Shown here: positions 27,349 through 35,005 of the stretch, one piece after another
How positions within the stretch are numbered: position 1 is the stretch's first letter
Layout of the letters: each line of letters opens with the position of its first letter
Assembly (NCBI GenBank): GCA_017380575.1
Contig: JAFODS010000072.1
Coordinates: forward strand, 1 to 64,000
DNA length: 64,000 nucleotides
From: Clostridia bacterium
GTDB lineage: Bacteria; Bacillota; Clostridia; Oscillospirales; Acutalibacteraceae
Reading direction: 5' to 3'
Notes under the pieces: generated by a model
Database searches by the model: none
What the model saw: only the letters and a program-made list of their open reading frames with translations
What the model was told of the DNA's origin: nothing
Translations under genes and position numbers: made by a program

Positions 27349-28425
27349 ATGATTCTGTTTTTTATCATTCTGGCGTTGGTTTGCGTTTACGGAATGAAAA
27401 TTTACGGACCTAAAGAGTTTAATCAGGATTATATCTCAATGAGCAATACTACTGCGGTTAAGGGCGTTTTCGTTTTTCTTATCTTTATGAGCCACTTTTT
27501 GCAGTATTATACACCGGTTGACGCTTTTGATATGCAGTATAAAGCGATACGCGTGTTCATCGGTCAGCTTGTTGTTGTAATGTTTTTCTTTTATTCGGGA
27601 TACGGTATACTTGAAAGTGTTAAGCGTAAAGGTACAGATTACATAAAAGGTTTTCCTGTTAACCGTATTTTAAAGACATTGTTGCACCTTGATCTGGCTT
27701 TGGTGCTTTATATTATCCGCAACCTGATAATGAACGTGAAAATGAAGCCTATGCAGATTATTCTTTCTCTTTTCGGTTGGGATACTGTAGGTAACAGCAA
27801 CTGGTTTATGTTTGCGGTTTTAATTCTTTATGTTGCAATTTACCTTTCGTTTATGCTGTTCAGAAAGCATAAATTCCTTGCAATTCTTGCCTCAACTGTC
27901 CTTACAGGTGTATACGTAATTGCTATGCACGAATTTTCAGGTAAGGAAGAGTATTGGTACAATACGGTAATGTGTCTGCCACTCGGTATGTATTATTCTT
28001 TCTTCAAGGAAAAAATACACAGTATCGTTATGAAAAACGATATAATTTATCATATCGCACTTGTGGCTGTTTTTGTTGCATTTATGTTTGCACACGAAAA
28101 CAAACGTCCGTTTGTCATCTATACAATGTGGACTCTGCTTTTCACAGTTCTTGTTGTTCTTGTAACAATGAAGGTGAAGATAGGCAACAAGGCATTGTAC
28201 TGGCTCGGAAATCACGTTTTCAGCGTTTATATCCTGCAACGTTTCCCGATGGCAATTTTCAAAAGAATAGATGTAATCGATTCAAACAGATATCTTTTCT
28301 TCATCCTTAGTTTTGTTGCAACGGTTATTATGGCAGAACTCTTTGACAGGGGAGTTGCCGCACTCGATAAAGTTCTTTTCGACAGAAAAAAGAGACCTGC
28401 AAAAGCAGATCTCAAAAAAGTTTAA
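27349..28425 (+). CDS. Membrane acyltransferase family 3 protein
   Basis: The 358-residue protein has about ten hydrophobic helices. After TM1 (IILALVCVYGMKIYG) comes TTAVKGVFVFLIFMSHFLQYY, where the His near residue 46 fits the catalytic His of acyltransferase-3/OafA proteins. These O-acylate surface sugars. GGGGGAGG precedes the start. Its stop overlaps the stop of the convergent SIS gene by 4 bp, and no terminator is seen between them. Its place beside the TagF fusion suggests modification of the same surface polymer. Confidence 0.8.
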   Translation: MILFFIILALVCVYGMKIYGPKEFNQDYISMSNTTAVKGVFVFLIFMSHFLQYYTPVDAFDMQYKAIRVFIGQLVVVMFFFYSGYGILESVKRKGTDYIKGFPVNRILKTLLHLDLALVLYIIRNLIMNVKMKPMQIILSLFGWDTVGNSNWFMFAVLILYVAIYLSFMLFRKHKFLAILASTVLTGVYVIAMHEFSGKEEYWYNTVMCLPLGMYYSFFKEKIHSIVMKNDIIYHIALVAVFVAFMFAHENKRPFVIYTMWTLLFTVLVVLVTMKVKIGNKALYWLGNHVFSVYILQRFPMAIFKRIDVIDSNRYLFFILSFVATVIMAELFDRGVAALDKVLFDRKKRPAKADLKKV

Positions 28426-29159
28426 AGTGATTTGATTATATCTCTGTATTTGTTAAGGTAGGCTTCGTTTACGGCATCGCCGCCGTCAACGTTACTGCTT
28501 GAAAAAACCTCGGGCTCGAATCCGTCCTCGAGCATTTTTTCAATGCATCCTGCTACAACAGCGTTAAGCATCGCTGCTCCTGCACTTGTTGATGTGGGGG
28601 CAGCGTTTTTGTTTATTTCGGGGAAATAAACGCTCGCATCTCCGACACAACCCATATTGTCGAGCACAATGTCCGCAAATTCATAAAGCTTCTTCCCGCT
28701 CGGATGGCGTGATGACATGCTCTTTGAATGGTTAAGGTTTGTAAGAGCAATAACAGTCAGTCCGTTTTCCTTTGCAAGCTGAGCCATATCAACACAGACA
28801 CCGTTTCTGCCCGAGTTGGAAATGATAACGATAACGTCATTTTCTTTCATTGAATAGTCGCTGAAAAGCTTGTCCGCATAGCCTTCAAGTCTTTCAAACT
28901 CGGTGCTTTTTGAAGCTGAAATATGAAGCATAAGGTCTTCTTCAAAAACAGGCTGGATTTTAACAAGTCCGCCGGCTCTGTAAAAAAGCTCCTCTGCAAG
29001 CATATGCGAATGACCTGTACCGAACAGGAAAATGTTTCTGCCGTTTTCAAGTGCGACGGCAAAAGCTTCGGCAGCCTTTCCAATCGAATCAAGCTGTTTT
29101 TCTCTTATTTCGTCAAGAACACGTGAAAGGTTATCAAAATATTCAATATGTTTTTTCAT
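28422..29159 (-). CDS. SIS-domain sugar-phosphate protein
   Basis: The 245-residue protein has a single sugar isomerase (SIS) fold of the UPF0309/SIS_2 type: NIFLFGTGHSHMLAEELFYRAGG near 42, VIIISNSGRNG near 110, and GDASV later. SIS proteins bind or isomerise phosphorylated amino sugars. It is the last gene of the GNAT-GlcNAc kinase-SIS operon, 2 bp after the kinase stop, which suggests GlcNAc-6-phosphate or a related compound as ligand. Catalysis is not established. Confidence 0.85.
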   Translation of the reverse strand: MKKHIEYFDNLSRVLDEIREKQLDSIGKAAEAFAVALENGRNIFLFGTGHSHMLAEELFYRAGGLVKIQPVFEEDLMLHISASKSTEFERLEGYADKLFSDYSMKENDVIVIISNSGRNGVCVDMAQLAKENGLTVIALTNLNHSKSMSSRHPSGKKLYEFADIVLDNMGCVGDASVYFPEINKNAAPTSTSAGAAMLNAVVAGCIEKMLEDGFEPEVFSSSNVDGGDAVNEAYLNKYRDIIKSL

Positions 29160-29161
29160 AA

Positions 29162-30064
29162 TTATTCTCCGTCCGTTTTTATTGCGGCAAAAACAGCACC
29201 GTATTCGGGTGCATATTCAAGCACGTTGATTTTCGTTTCGGGAAAATTTTCGCTGATGATTGAAGAAAACAAGGTTCTGAATTTTTCGTAGTTTTCAAAA
29301 ATTCCGCCCCAAAGACCGAGGGGAGTACCCGACGGCATCTTTCGGAGTAAAGCAGAAACAGTATCTGCAAGAAGCTTTGCGTGTTTTTCAACAATATCGT
29401 TTGCAACCACATCGTTTTCAGCACATCTGAAAATTACGGGGACAAGCTTTGCAATTTCACTTCTCGGCATCGGCGGGTCGTAGAAAATATCGATGAGCTT
29501 CATCATATCGTTAACCTGATAATACTCCTTGATTGCATCCGTAAGAAGTGTTTCGGGTGCACTGCCCTCATAACCGCAGATTGCTGCCCTGAGTGCATCA
29601 ATTGCGATTGCATAGCCCGAGCCTTCATCGCCGAGGATGTAGCCCCAACCGCCCGTATGTATAATTTCACCGTCAGCAAGCCTGCCGACAGCCATTGAAC
29701 CTGTTCCGCTGATGACCATAGCTGCGGAACCGTCACAGCGCATAGCTTCAAGACCGATGTAAACGTCGCTGTCCATTGTGATTTTATCGCAGTCGATAAT
29801 TCCGTCGCAGAGCTTTTTGGTGAATTCATTGTCAGCTCTTTCTGCAATTGCAGACATTCCGATAAAAGCGGCGCTGAGCTTGATGCTCTTTCCGTCAATC
29901 GCACCGTCAACCGTAGCTCTGAGGTTTTTTCTTGCCTCTTCCATTCCGACAGAATTGAAGTTGATGCTTTCACCCACAAATCGGGAAACAAGATTCAGTT
30001 TTTCATCGCAGATAATGGCTGTTGTTTTTGAACCGCCACCGTCTATTCCGAGATAATACTTCAT
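29162..30064 (-). CDS. N-acetylglucosamine kinase-like ASKHA ATPase (BadF/BadG family)
   Basis: 300 residues. GIDGGGSKTTAI at 6-17 is the phosphate-1 loop, ISGTGSMAVG near 118 the phosphate-2 loop, and GGWGYILGDEGSGY next to it is the typical GlcNAc-kinase signature. LWGGIFEN marks the adenosine region. It should phosphorylate GlcNAc (or glucosamine) to the 6-phosphate with ATP in the cytosol. Context with a cytosolic GH84 hexosaminidase and a SIS protein supports an amino-sugar salvage role. Confidence 0.88.
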   Translation of the reverse strand: MKYYLGIDGGGSKTTAIICDEKLNLVSRFVGESINFNSVGMEEARKNLRATVDGAIDGKSIKLSAAFIGMSAIAERADNEFTKKLCDGIIDCDKITMDSDVYIGLEAMRCDGSAAMVISGTGSMAVGRLADGEIIHTGGWGYILGDEGSGYAIAIDALRAAICGYEGSAPETLLTDAIKEYYQVNDMMKLIDIFYDPPMPRSEIAKLVPVIFRCAENDVVANDIVEKHAKLLADTVSALLRKMPSGTPLGLWGGIFENYEKFRTLFSSIISENFPETKINVLEYAPEYGAVFAAIKTDGE

Positions 30065-30092
30065 AAAGCTACCTCCAATTTATAATGTTTCC

Positions 30093-30659
30093 TTAACACT
30101 TCAAACCGAAAGCTACGTCGTCACCGCACTGTTCAAGAAATTCAAAGCCGTACTTGTTGTAAAACGCCTTGCCTCTTTCGTTTTGAGAACCGACGGTCAG
30201 CATAACACCGCACACACCTTTTTTGTGAAGATGTTCTTTGAGCGTGTTAACAAGCATATGTCCGATACCCTGACGGTGATATTCGGGAAGCACATCAATG
30301 TGCAGGTGAGCAGGGTAGTCGTTTTTATATTTTTCCTGAAGCTTGAAAGAGGTTCTGGCTCCCTCTCTTGCGTTACCGCCCCATACTATAAGATTTTCGT
30401 CAAGACGCGGAACGTATTCTTCAAGAAAAACTTTTTTGTATTTGTCAAAATTCTCTGTGCAGATGATATAAGCTATTGCTTTGTCATCTTCGTCAGCGGC
30501 AACAAAACAGTTGTGTCCTTCGTTTTCAATGTAGTAATTGCAGTATGTTGTAAGGATGTAATGTGACTCGTCAGGTGTCATTTGACAGGGACCTTCGCTG
30601 TTAAGGCAGACAAAACGCACATTTTCCTTGTCTTTTTCTTCAAAAGGTCTTATAATCAT
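30093..30659 (-). CDS. GNAT family N-acetyltransferase
   Basis: 188 residues. The acetyl-CoA binding motif LPEYHRQGIGHMLVNTLKEHL (about 128-148) and the C-terminal NERGKAFYNKYGFEFLEQ are clear GNAT marks. The start at 30659 follows AGGAGA; the longer frame to 30725 runs into the promoter. Substrate is unknown; close relatives are sometimes fused to or next to GH84 enzymes. First gene of the amino-sugar operon. Confidence 0.87.
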   Translation of the reverse strand: MIIRPFEEKDKENVRFVCLNSEGPCQMTPDESHYILTTYCNYYIENEGHNCFVAADEDDKAIAYIICTENFDKYKKVFLEEYVPRLDENLIVWGGNAREGARTSFKLQEKYKNDYPAHLHIDVLPEYHRQGIGHMLVNTLKEHLHKKGVCGVMLTVGSQNERGKAFYNKYGFEFLEQCGDDVAFGLKC

Positions 30660-30696
30660 ATTGTAATCTCCTATATTAGAAAATACTTTCGATAAA

Positions 30697-30725
30697 ATCT
30701 TAACATTAAATTTCATAAAAATCAA
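30697..30725 (-). promoter_or_regulatory. Promoter of the GNAT-kinase-SIS operon
   Basis: Minus strand TTGATT (30720-30725), 17-bp spacer, TAAGAT (30697-30702). The divergent GH84 gene starts only 18 bp away, so the two units share this short control region. Confidence 0.5.
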
Positions 30726-30742
30726 CTTTCGGAGGTTTGTTT

Positions 30743-32299
30743 ATGATAAAAAATTTCGTGATGCCTGATTTCCTTAAGGATATCGATGCTGAAATCACGG
30801 TGACAGAGAAAAATAACAGAAGCGTTTGCTACTGCGAAAAAACACACAGAGTAACAGATGAAAAATATATTCTTAAAGTTTCAGCAGAAAAGAGAATTGA
30901 AATTGAATGCTCGGGCGAAAAGAGCCTTTACTATGCTTTGATTGATATAAAAAACAGAATTGATAACGGAACGCTCGCAGAGGGCGAATATATCTGTGCA
31001 CCAACCTTTAAAGTAAGAGGATATATTGAAGGCTTTTACGGTACACCCTGGAGCCACGAAAAAAGAAAATCCGTTATGCTTCTTATGGCGAAGAACAGGA
31101 TGAATACTGTTTACTATGCTCCGAAGGACGACGATTATCACCGAGAGCTCTGGCGCGATCTTTATCCCGAAGCTGACCTTGCAAGACTCAAGGAGCTTGT
31201 TGACCTCGCAAAGAGTTGTTATATGGATTTTTATTGGTGTATCGCACCCGGTCTTTCAATGGAGTATTCATCCGAAGCTGAGTTTGAAGCCCTGATCGCA
31301 AAAACAAAACAGCTTTATTCAATCGGTGTCCGCAGTTTTGGTTTGTTGCTTGACGATATCAACGAAGAGCTTGAGTTTGAAAGCGACAAGGCTGTTTACG
31401 GTGAAACTGTTAATGCACACATCGCTCTTGTTGAAAGATATTACAGCACTCTTCTTGAAATGGATTCTGCAAACAAGCTTACAGTCTGTCCGACACTCTA
31501 TAACGGTATAGGCGACGAATACTATATATCAAAATTGGGACAGAATATTTCTCCGCTTATCTCGCTTTTCTGGACGGGTAAGGATATCTGCTCAAGAGAG
31601 CTTCGCAGTGCCGATGCAATAAAATTCGTTGAGGGTACATACCACAAGCCACTTTATTGGGACAATTATCCTGTTAATGATATGGCTATGTTCAACGAAA
31701 TGCACATTTCTCCGATAATCAACCGTGATGCTGATTTGTGGAAATACTCAGAGGGTATCATTTCAAATTGTATGGAATATGCAGAGTGTTCAAAGATTCC
31801 GCTTATAACCTTTGCAGACTATCTCTGGGACAGCGAAGGCTATAATCCCGACGAATCCTGGATGAATGCAATTTCTCAGGTTGTCGGAAAGGAAAAAGCT
31901 GAAAAATTCGCTGTTTTTGCAGACCATCTTTATGTTTCCTGCCTTAAGGATGAGCCGTCAAAGCTTATGAAAAAGCATTTTGAAAAGGTGCTTATGCTTA
32001 TTAAAAAGGGCGAAACAGAAAAGGCGATTGAAATTGCTGAGGAATACATTGCAAAAATGAAAGAAACAAGCGATTACCTTCGTCAGGATTTGCCGATATG
32101 CAATGAACTCAGCAAATGGAGCGAAAAATTCTTTGTTGCCTGTGAAATTTTTGAAAAGCTTATGGCTACTCTCAAAGATAAGACAGAAGAAAACGTAAAA
32201 GCTCTTTATGCGGTAATTGATAAGTTTGATTCAATGCCCGTCAAGCTTTCCGAAGAGATGAATATGAAGCTCTTCCTCGGAATAATGTTCGGAATATAA
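30743..32299 (+). CDS. GH84 beta-N-acetylglucosaminidase, cytosolic
   Basis: The 518-residue enzyme shows GYIEGFYGTPW (94-104) and GLLLDDI with the catalytic Asp pair D204/D205, used in the substrate-assisted mechanism of O-GlcNAcase/NagJ enzymes. It has only the short N-terminal GH20b-like domain, the barrel and a helical C-terminal domain (to about 515). No signal peptide or binding modules are present, unlike the large secreted clostridial GH84 enzymes. It is expected to release GlcNAc from imported glycosides. ATG 30743 is 7 nt after GGAGG. Confidence 0.92.
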   Translation: MIKNFVMPDFLKDIDAEITVTEKNNRSVCYCEKTHRVTDEKYILKVSAEKRIEIECSGEKSLYYALIDIKNRIDNGTLAEGEYICAPTFKVRGYIEGFYGTPWSHEKRKSVMLLMAKNRMNTVYYAPKDDDYHRELWRDLYPEADLARLKELVDLAKSCYMDFYWCIAPGLSMEYSSEAEFEALIAKTKQLYSIGVRSFGLLLDDINEELEFESDKAVYGETVNAHIALVERYYSTLLEMDSANKLTVCPTLYNGIGDEYYISKLGQNISPLISLFWTGKDICSRELRSADAIKFVEGTYHKPLYWDNYPVNDMAMFNEMHISPIINRDADLWKYSEGIISNCMEYAECSKIPLITFADYLWDSEGYNPDESWMNAISQVVGKEKAEKFAVFADHLYVSCLKDEPSKLMKKHFEKVLMLIKKGETEKAIEIAEEYIAKMKETSDYLRQDLPICNELSKWSEKFFVACEIFEKLMATLKDKTEENVKALYAVIDKFDSMPVKLSEEMNMKLFLGIMFGI

Positions 32300-32338
32300 A
32301 TTTAACTTGTTTCGGGAGTTATTTTAAAAGGTGATTTT

Positions 32339-32827
32339 ATGAATCCTTATGTGATAATAGGAATAATGATTGCGATTGACCTGATTATGTTGCCGCTTAT
32401 AATCAAAAAAATGCTGAAAAAAGACGGAAAAAATAAAGGCTTGAAAATCGTTGCGTTGATTGTTGCTTTTGTTGCAGTTGAAGCTGTCTGCTCGGTTGTT
32501 TATATAAATTCGAACACGTATTTCGACCGCCTCGGCAACAGATACGAAACAGTCGAGAGTGTGAGATATTACGACAGGGACGAAAACCAATATGTGATAA
32601 CCGAAGATCCGTCAGGGCGTGAATATTTCAGCTCTCTTAACGGGAGATTTATGCGAATTGCAGAGATAACATATATCGACGAAGAAGGATATCTTTATTT
32701 CGATATTGAGAAAAAGCTTGAAAAGCAAGAGAATGTGAACTACATTCATCTTGACGAAAACGGAAAAATTTATTATCCGTATGATACGGTAAAATGGACT
32801 TCCAAAGGCGAATTAAAGCTCAGATAA
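32339..32827 (+). CDS. Small membrane protein of unknown function
   Basis: 162 residues with two hydrophobic helices (about 4-21 and 37-57), then an acidic, Tyr-rich C-terminal domain with repeated Y/D/E stretches that is probably outside the cell. No family recognised. It lies 39 bp after GH84 with AAAGGTG before the start and may be cotranscribed. Codon use is like its neighbours. Confidence 0.7.
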   Translation: MNPYVIIGIMIAIDLIMLPLIIKKMLKKDGKNKGLKIVALIVAFVAVEAVCSVVYINSNTYFDRLGNRYETVESVRYYDRDENQYVITEDPSGREYFSSLNGRFMRIAEITYIDEEGYLYFDIEKKLEKQENVNYIHLDENGKIYYPYDTVKWTSKGELKLR

Positions 32828-32859
32828 AGTTGATAAACAACATTAATTGTTAAAAATCG

Positions 32860-32888
32860 TTGACATTTATCCTTGTCAATGATAGAAT
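32860..32888 (+). promoter_or_regulatory. Promoter of the lysine-riboswitch transcript
   Basis: TTGACA (32860-32865), 17-bp spacer, TAGAAT (32883-32888). Confidence 0.82.
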
Positions 32889-32916
32889 TTTTATAATAGG
32901 AAACAGAATATGGTTG

Positions 32917-33122
32917 ATGATGGAGGCGCGGTTAATACAATTAACTCTTAAAGGTAAGGCAACGCAGAGAGCCAAAAGATTGACCGCCGAAGCGAAGGGA
33001 AAATGCCTTTTGACCTTTTGCTGGGACGTTGCAGAATATGTAACGTACTGTCACGGTTGTGGAGTGCTATCAATGAAGTCTTCGGACATGGTTGGTGATC
33101 TTGCTCAACCATGTCCTTTTTC
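32917..33122 (+). promoter_or_regulatory. Lysine riboswitch (L box) with intrinsic terminator
   Basis: The aptamer spans about 32917-33073: P1 TGAT/ATCA arms, GGAGGCGCG after P1, the conserved GACCGCCGAAGCG core (32981-32993), GCTGGGACG, and ACTGTCACGG before the closing GGAGTGCTATC. All are L-box hallmarks in the right order. A perfect 11-bp terminator stem (GGACATGGTTG 33084-33094 with CAACCATGTCC 33106-33116) and T run follow, so lysine should switch the downstream transporter off. Confidence 0.93.
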
Positions 33123-33149
33123 TTTAAAATTAAATGGAGGGTTTATACT

Positions 33150-34826
33150 ATGTCAAAAACAAAGAAAATTGTCTTGGCAGTAGTCGCAGTTGCAATTGTT
33201 GCTCTTCTTGCATTTGCATCTTTCAACGGCGGTCATCTTGCAACAGCAGCTTGTGTTGACTGTGGCGGTGCAGGTATTGTTGATGAAGCAGCTTGCGAAA
33301 CCTGCGGCGGCGAAGGCAATGTAACAGCATCATGGTGGGCTCTTGTTCCCCCGGTTATTGCTATCGGTCTTGCACTTATCACAAAGGAAGTTTACAGCTC
33401 ATTGTTCATCGGTATCGTTGCCGGTGCAATCCTTGGCTCAGACTTCAAATTCACAGGCACAATGGATCTTATCACAAACAATGGTTTGATTGATGCGGTT
33501 TCAGGTACAGCGGGTATCTTCATTTTCCTTGTTGTTCTTGGTGTTATCGTTGCTCTTATCAATAAGTCAGGCGGTTCTGCTGCTTTTGGTGCCTGGGCAG
33601 AAAAGCACATCAAGTCAAGAGTAGGCGCAATGCTTGCAACTTTCGTTCTTGGTGTTCTTATCTTTATCGATGACTACTTCAACTGTCTTACAGTCGGCTC
33701 AGTTATGCGTCCTGTTACAGACAGCAAGAAGGTTTCACGTGCGAAGCTTTCTTACCTTATCGACGCAACAGCAGCTCCGATCTGTATGATCGCACCTATT
33801 TCTTCATGGGCAGCAGCAGTTGCTTCTTACGCTCCTGAAGGACAGGGACTTTCACTTTTCATTAAGGCAATTCCTTATAACTTCTATTCACTTCTTACAC
33901 TTGTTTTCATCGTTGCAATCAGCCTTATGAAGTTCGATTACGGCCCGATGAGAATTCACGAAGTTAATGCAAAGCTTAAGGGCGACCTTTACACAGCAGG
34001 TGAGAAGGCAGAAGTTGCTGACGAAGGTCATTCTTCAAAGGGTAAGGTTATTGACCTTGTTCTTCCGATTCTCGTTCTTATCGTTGCTTGCGTATTTGCT
34101 CTTGTTTATAACGGTGGTATCTTTGACGGTGCAAACTTCATTGATGCATTCTCAAATACAGATGCAACTGTCGGTCTTCCTTGGGGTAGCCTTATTGCTC
34201 TTGTTTTTGCAATTGCATACTTCTGCATCCGTAAGGTTGTTACATTCAAGGAAGCAATGGAAGCTATTCCTAAGGGCTTCATTGCAATGGTTCCCGCTAT
34301 CCTTATTCTTACATTCGCAACAGCGCTTAAGAATATGACAGGCGTTCTCGGTGCAAAGCCGTTTGTTAACGAAGTTATGAGCAATGTTCCTGATGGTCTT
34401 GCAAGCTTTATTCCTGCAATTGTATTCCTTGTTGCTTGCTTCATTTCTTTCGCAACAGGTACATCATGGGGTACATTCGGTATCCTTATTCCGATTGTTA
34501 TCACAATCTTTGATGCAGCAGATCCGCTTCAGATCGTTGCAATGTCAGCTTGTCTTGCAGGTTCAGTCTGCGGCGACCACTGCTCACCGATTTCTGATAC
34601 AACAATTATGTCATCAGCAGGCGGTCAGTGTAACCACCTTAACCACGTTTCAACACAGCTTCCGTATGCAATTTCAGTTGCTGCAATCTCATTTGTAATG
34701 TATGTTCTTGCAGGTTTTGTACAGAGTGCTGCAATCGTGCTTCCGGTTGGTGTTGCTGTAACGGTTGTATTCCTCTTCCTTATGAAGATGGTTATGGTAA
34801 AGAAATACGGCAAAGAAAACGTATAA
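33150..34826 (+). CDS. lysW: NhaC-family antiporter, probable lysine transporter LysW
   Basis: 558 residues, about 12 membrane helices, NhaC-type antiporter. Control by a lysine riboswitch is the classical reason to assign such NhaC members to lysine uptake (LysW); the sequence alone does not show substrate. Residues 1-30 form an extra helix, followed by CVDCGGAG (35-42) and CETCGGEG (49-56), a DnaJ-like zinc-finger pair, before the core begins at about 62. GGAGGG precedes ATG 33150. The symbol rests on the riboswitch. Confidence 0.85.
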   Translation: MSKTKKIVLAVVAVAIVALLAFASFNGGHLATAACVDCGGAGIVDEAACETCGGEGNVTASWWALVPPVIAIGLALITKEVYSSLFIGIVAGAILGSDFKFTGTMDLITNNGLIDAVSGTAGIFIFLVVLGVIVALINKSGGSAAFGAWAEKHIKSRVGAMLATFVLGVLIFIDDYFNCLTVGSVMRPVTDSKKVSRAKLSYLIDATAAPICMIAPISSWAAAVASYAPEGQGLSLFIKAIPYNFYSLLTLVFIVAISLMKFDYGPMRIHEVNAKLKGDLYTAGEKAEVADEGHSSKGKVIDLVLPILVLIVACVFALVYNGGIFDGANFIDAFSNTDATVGLPWGSLIALVFAIAYFCIRKVVTFKEAMEAIPKGFIAMVPAILILTFATALKNMTGVLGAKPFVNEVMSNVPDGLASFIPAIVFLVACFISFATGTSWGTFGILIPIVITIFDAADPLQIVAMSACLAGSVCGDHCSPISDTTIMSSAGGQCNHLNHVSTQLPYAISVAAISFVMYVLAGFVQSAAIVLPVGVAVTVVFLFLMKMVMVKKYGKENV

Positions 34827-34840
34827 TTTCTGACTTTTTA

Positions 34841-34873
34841 AGACCTCGGCTTTTGTCGGGGTCTTATTTTTTA
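34841..34873 (+). terminator. Terminator of the lysine transporter gene
   Basis: AAGACCTCG and CGGGGTCTT pair with one T-G, followed by ATTTTTTATT. Confidence 0.88.
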
Positions 34874-34924
34874 TTAAGAAATTGTAAATTGATTAAGATA
34901 ACGTAAAAAAATCCGTTTTTACTC

Positions 34925-34953
34925 TTGTAAAAATCTTTCAAATAGTTTAAAAT
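34925..34953 (+). promoter_or_regulatory. Promoter of the foldase gene
   Basis: TTGTAA (34925-34930), 17-bp spacer, TAAAAT (34948-34953). A small GCCG/CGGC hairpin lies in the short leader. Confidence 0.6.
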
Positions 34954-35005
34954 ACTTGTGTTATGCCGTACCTTGCGGCGAAAACATAAGTAAAGGATGA
35001 AAATT

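Noticed and set aside
32860-33183. 107-codon plus-strand frame
   Set aside because: Lies over the lysine riboswitch and its terminator, with a different frame from the transporter.
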